This document shows positions 61,727-64,000 of a stretch of 64,000 nt of DNA, one piece after another. Below the pieces are notes generated by a model that worked only from the letters and a program-made list of their open reading frames with translations, ran no database searches and was not told where the DNA came from. The DNA is taken from positions 27,903 to 91,902 of the forward strand of contig JAXGIS010000009.1 in NCBI GenBank assembly GCA_040770645.1, read 5' to 3'. How positions within the stretch are numbered: position 1 is the first letter of the stretch; each line of letters starts with the position of its first letter. This DNA is from JAAYZX01 sp040770645 (GTDB lineage Bacteria > Actinomycetota > Thermoleophilia > RBG-16-64-13). The translations under genes were made by a program, and so were the position numbers.

Positions 61727-64000
61727 TCACTCTCCCTCAACCACCCGCGCGAGCAGCCTCCTGACATATCCCCCATCTTCCTGGAACACGATCCCCAGCG
61801 CCTCGATCTCAGCCTTGACATGCCCCACTGCGCCGTCAGCACGTGCGCCGGCGTGTTCGAGACCAGGAATGAGTGAAGCCTCACATCCGGATCGCCCAGC
61901 CGCTGCTCCACGTCCCTGACCCGCTCGTGGAACCGGACCTTGGCGTGGGTTCTACCCAGCTGCCGCAGTCCCTTGGGATCAACGAACACGATGTGCTGCG
62001 TGGCTCCTTCGAGCAGCCAGAGGATGAAATCGATAGAAGCCACCACCTTCCATGAAGCCCACCCCATGACCGCGGCTCAGGTTGCGAAGGAGGTAGAGTT
62101 GCCGCCCTCCGAAGAAACCGCCGCCGGCTTTCGTCTGCTCAACCTGCACGAAGCGCTGAGGGTCACGCACGAATCTCTTCATCCTTGCTGAGAGGAGGGG
62201 GCGCGATATCCACACTGCCATCTTTCAGGCATAGCAGCGGGTGATAGAGGTGGTTGGCCGCCCAGGTGGCGCGGAGTCCCTGAAACTCCCATGGTTCGGA
62301 GCCGGCCGTGCCGCCTGATGCGCGCCGGTCTTCGATACACTTCCGCAACTCCTCCAGCTTGGCCAGAGCTCCTCTCCGATTCCTTGACAACGTGGTAGTA
62401 GCCATCGGCGGGGACGATCTCGGTCTCCTGGTCGAACTCCGGACAGGGGAGGTCGAGGCAGATTGGGGTCGTCGGAAGCGAGGGTTGACACTCCAGGGGA
62501 GTTCCCAGGCGCGTTTGCGGAACGTGTAGTAGTGCTCCACGTACTTCTTGAGAAGCGCCCTGCTATTTCCTGCCACAGTGGTCACTTTGGCCATGGAATC
62601 GAACGCCAGCTGGGCATGCGGAATCTGAAGACGGTACCAGGTGTGGTCGTCAAGGAGAGCGCGGACGCCGACCCGTGTGAGATTCAGGTTGTGCCGGCCC
62701 CGCTCCGCCTTGAAACGTCGGAGCTCGAAGAAGAGCCGGTCGAAATCGAGGAGTGCGATGTGCCCAGGGGTGAGTTTCCCCTCCTCCGGCGCTCCCCAGC
62801 TCCCCCTCGGTCTCACCGCGCGACTTCAACGCCTGGACCTTCGGGTACCAGTTGAGTACCACCGGATTCTCCTTGAGCCACCTGTCTTCCTCTCGCTGCT
62901 GTGGGTCCGGAGGCTGTACCGTAGGGATCGGCCCCAGTCTGCGGAAGACGTCGCCGAAGTCGGTGCGGGCGCCGCTGATCTCCTTCTCGAGCTGCACCGT
63001 CTTGAGTCGCCCATCCCCGAGATCGGACACCACCGGCAGAACGAACTGCACCACGTCCTCTGTCGGTAGCCCCTCTTCCCTCAGGTAGTCCTGAACTGCG
63101 CTACATGTAGTCGGCACGGACACCGAAAATGGAGAGCGTCTCCAGATCGGTGATGTGCCGTGCGGAGGCTTGACCTCTGGCGGCAACGCCGCGGGTGCTA
63201 CGTTTGAGGCTCATGTCGTACCCTTTGAGGCGTACCCCGCGGCCGAATAGCTGGATGATCTGCGCCCCTTCCCCACGGCCGATATTCATGAGCCCCATGG
63301 TGCTTACCCAAAGGCCATTCCAGCCCTCGGTGAACTTGCGGGAGCAGATGAGCAGATTGATGGCGCAGCCGTCGTCGTTGAGGCCCTGGAAGAGGGGACC
63401 CGCTGAACTCGCGATCGGAGACGTCGATATGCTGGTCCCGGCACAACTTGGCCAGCTTGGCATCATCGCCCACGTTGATGAGCCCGAACGGCTCGTTATC
63501 ACCCACGCGCAGCGATATCTCGCCGGAGGCGCTCTTGAGGTTCTCCAAGTGCAGGGCCCCGCCTGCAGGCGCGTTGAAGACCAGAGCCAACGTGTCCAGA
63601 AAGACCGCGTCTGCAGTCAGTCCCGCGGTATTGAGATACGCGAAGCGGCCGGCGAACAGGTTCTTGCCCTGCGCGGTGAGGAGCCCCTCGTTGAGCACCC
63701 GGCGGATGCGGTCCGTACTCGCCCGCCTGTCCGCCAGATAGCGGGTGACGAAGCCGAGGATGGCCACCACGTCGGACACCTGGTGTCCACGTTCGCTGCG
63801 TACTGCGTTGACGCTCCCGCCCACGAAGACCCAGAGCGGCTTTTCGATGTTGAAGGGCCTCAGGACGGATCGTTGATCCCGGTAGAGGCGTAGCTGTTGG
63901 TAGAAGGTGAGGAGGCAGGCGGTGAGGTAGGTGTCCATCCATTCGCGATCGGAATCGCCCTGCAGGTTGGCGATGTGGTAGTCCTTGCCGAAACCGTCGT
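61727..64000 (-). CDS. Helicase-nuclease of type III restriction (Res) type, 5' end outside window, several frameshifts
   Basis: The gene enters from the right edge on the minus strand. KDYHIANLQG and TACLLTFYQQLRLYRDQ are followed by PLWVFVGGSVNAV, NLLICSRKFTEGWNGLWVST and GAQIIQLFGRGVRLKG, the helicase motif VI (arginine finger). After shifts come EDVVQFVLPVVSDLGDGRLK and KVTTVAGNSRALLKKYVEH, then YLLRNLSRGHGVGFMEGGG and DFILWLLEGATQHIVFVDPK, a PD-(D/E)xK nuclease core (PDF...DPK, with the Pro codon lost in an indel). It ends at TGA 61727 after VRRLLARVVEGE. At least five single-base shifts occur. It fits a restriction endonuclease R subunit; no methylase is in view. Confidence 0.72.

Overview
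This is a GC-rich bacterial chromosome segment with densely packed genes on both strands. The gene set suggests a deep-branching, anaerobic or microaerophilic actinobacterium-like lineage. Supporting this are a UPF0182 membrane protein, a DUF3153/LppM-type lipoprotein, a Gram-positive LexA box upstream of dinB, split glycine decarboxylase subunits (gcvPA/gcvPB), an aldehyde ferredoxin oxidoreductase, an FprA-type flavodiiron protein and candidate selenoproteins. The assignment is an inference from gene content, since the window contains no rRNA. Many genes are interrupted by single-base frameshifts while their protein sequence stays conserved on both sides, which looks more like indel errors in the assembly than real gene decay. 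Frameshifted genes are therefore given as one span.

Layout. 1-6 kb: UPF0182 protein, S9 peptidase, MFS carrier and a SHOCT protein. 6.2-12.4 kb: partial histidine operon (hisD, hisB, a hisH lacking its catalytic Cys, hisA) interleaved with two MFS carriers. 12.5-25.5 kb: a redox and envelope region with a lipoprotein, a peroxiredoxin with in-frame UGA, a MATE carrier, an M23 peptidase, a GNAT-rhodanese protein with in-frame UGA, a glutaredoxin-like protein with in-frame UGA, a methyltransferase, FprA, a steroid-5-alpha-reductase-like membrane protein, an FAD reductase with a zinc-ribbon tail, a DUF255 thioredoxin protein and small Cys-rich proteins. 25.5-28.6 kb: Fur-CbiM-CbiQ-CbiO metal uptake operon. 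28.7-32.6 kb: RsbW/RsbV pair, polysaccharide deacetylase and CapA protein. 32.6-36.7 kb: gcvT-gcvPA-gcvPB without gcvH. 36.8-45.8 kb: two-component system, B12-radical SAM protein, ParA and FtsZ, GNAT, a primary-type sigma factor and endonuclease IV. 45.8-51 kb: QTMAN-like glycosyltransferase, pgi, a ModE-like regulator, SOS-controlled dinB and a zinc-ribbon/discoidin membrane protein. 51-60 kb: a tightly coupled operon of AOR fused to a class II aldolase, Nudix, HD, asparaginase, Nudix, L,D-transpeptidase, ROK kinase and a DUF362 ferredoxin protein. 60-64 kb: an IS3-type element that cuts the DUF362 gene, a SIR2-like fragment and a helicase-nuclease of type III restriction type, probably the edge of a defence island.

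The most notable system is at 13.6-18.6 kb: three thiol-redox genes, each with an in-frame TGA exactly where relatives carry a redox-active Cys, and two of them with strong stem-loops just downstream of the TGA. With the flavodiiron protein and its likely reductase a few kb away, they suggest a selenocysteine-based peroxide and oxygen defence set. No sel genes and no tRNA-Sec are seen in the window, so decoding must depend on genes elsewhere.
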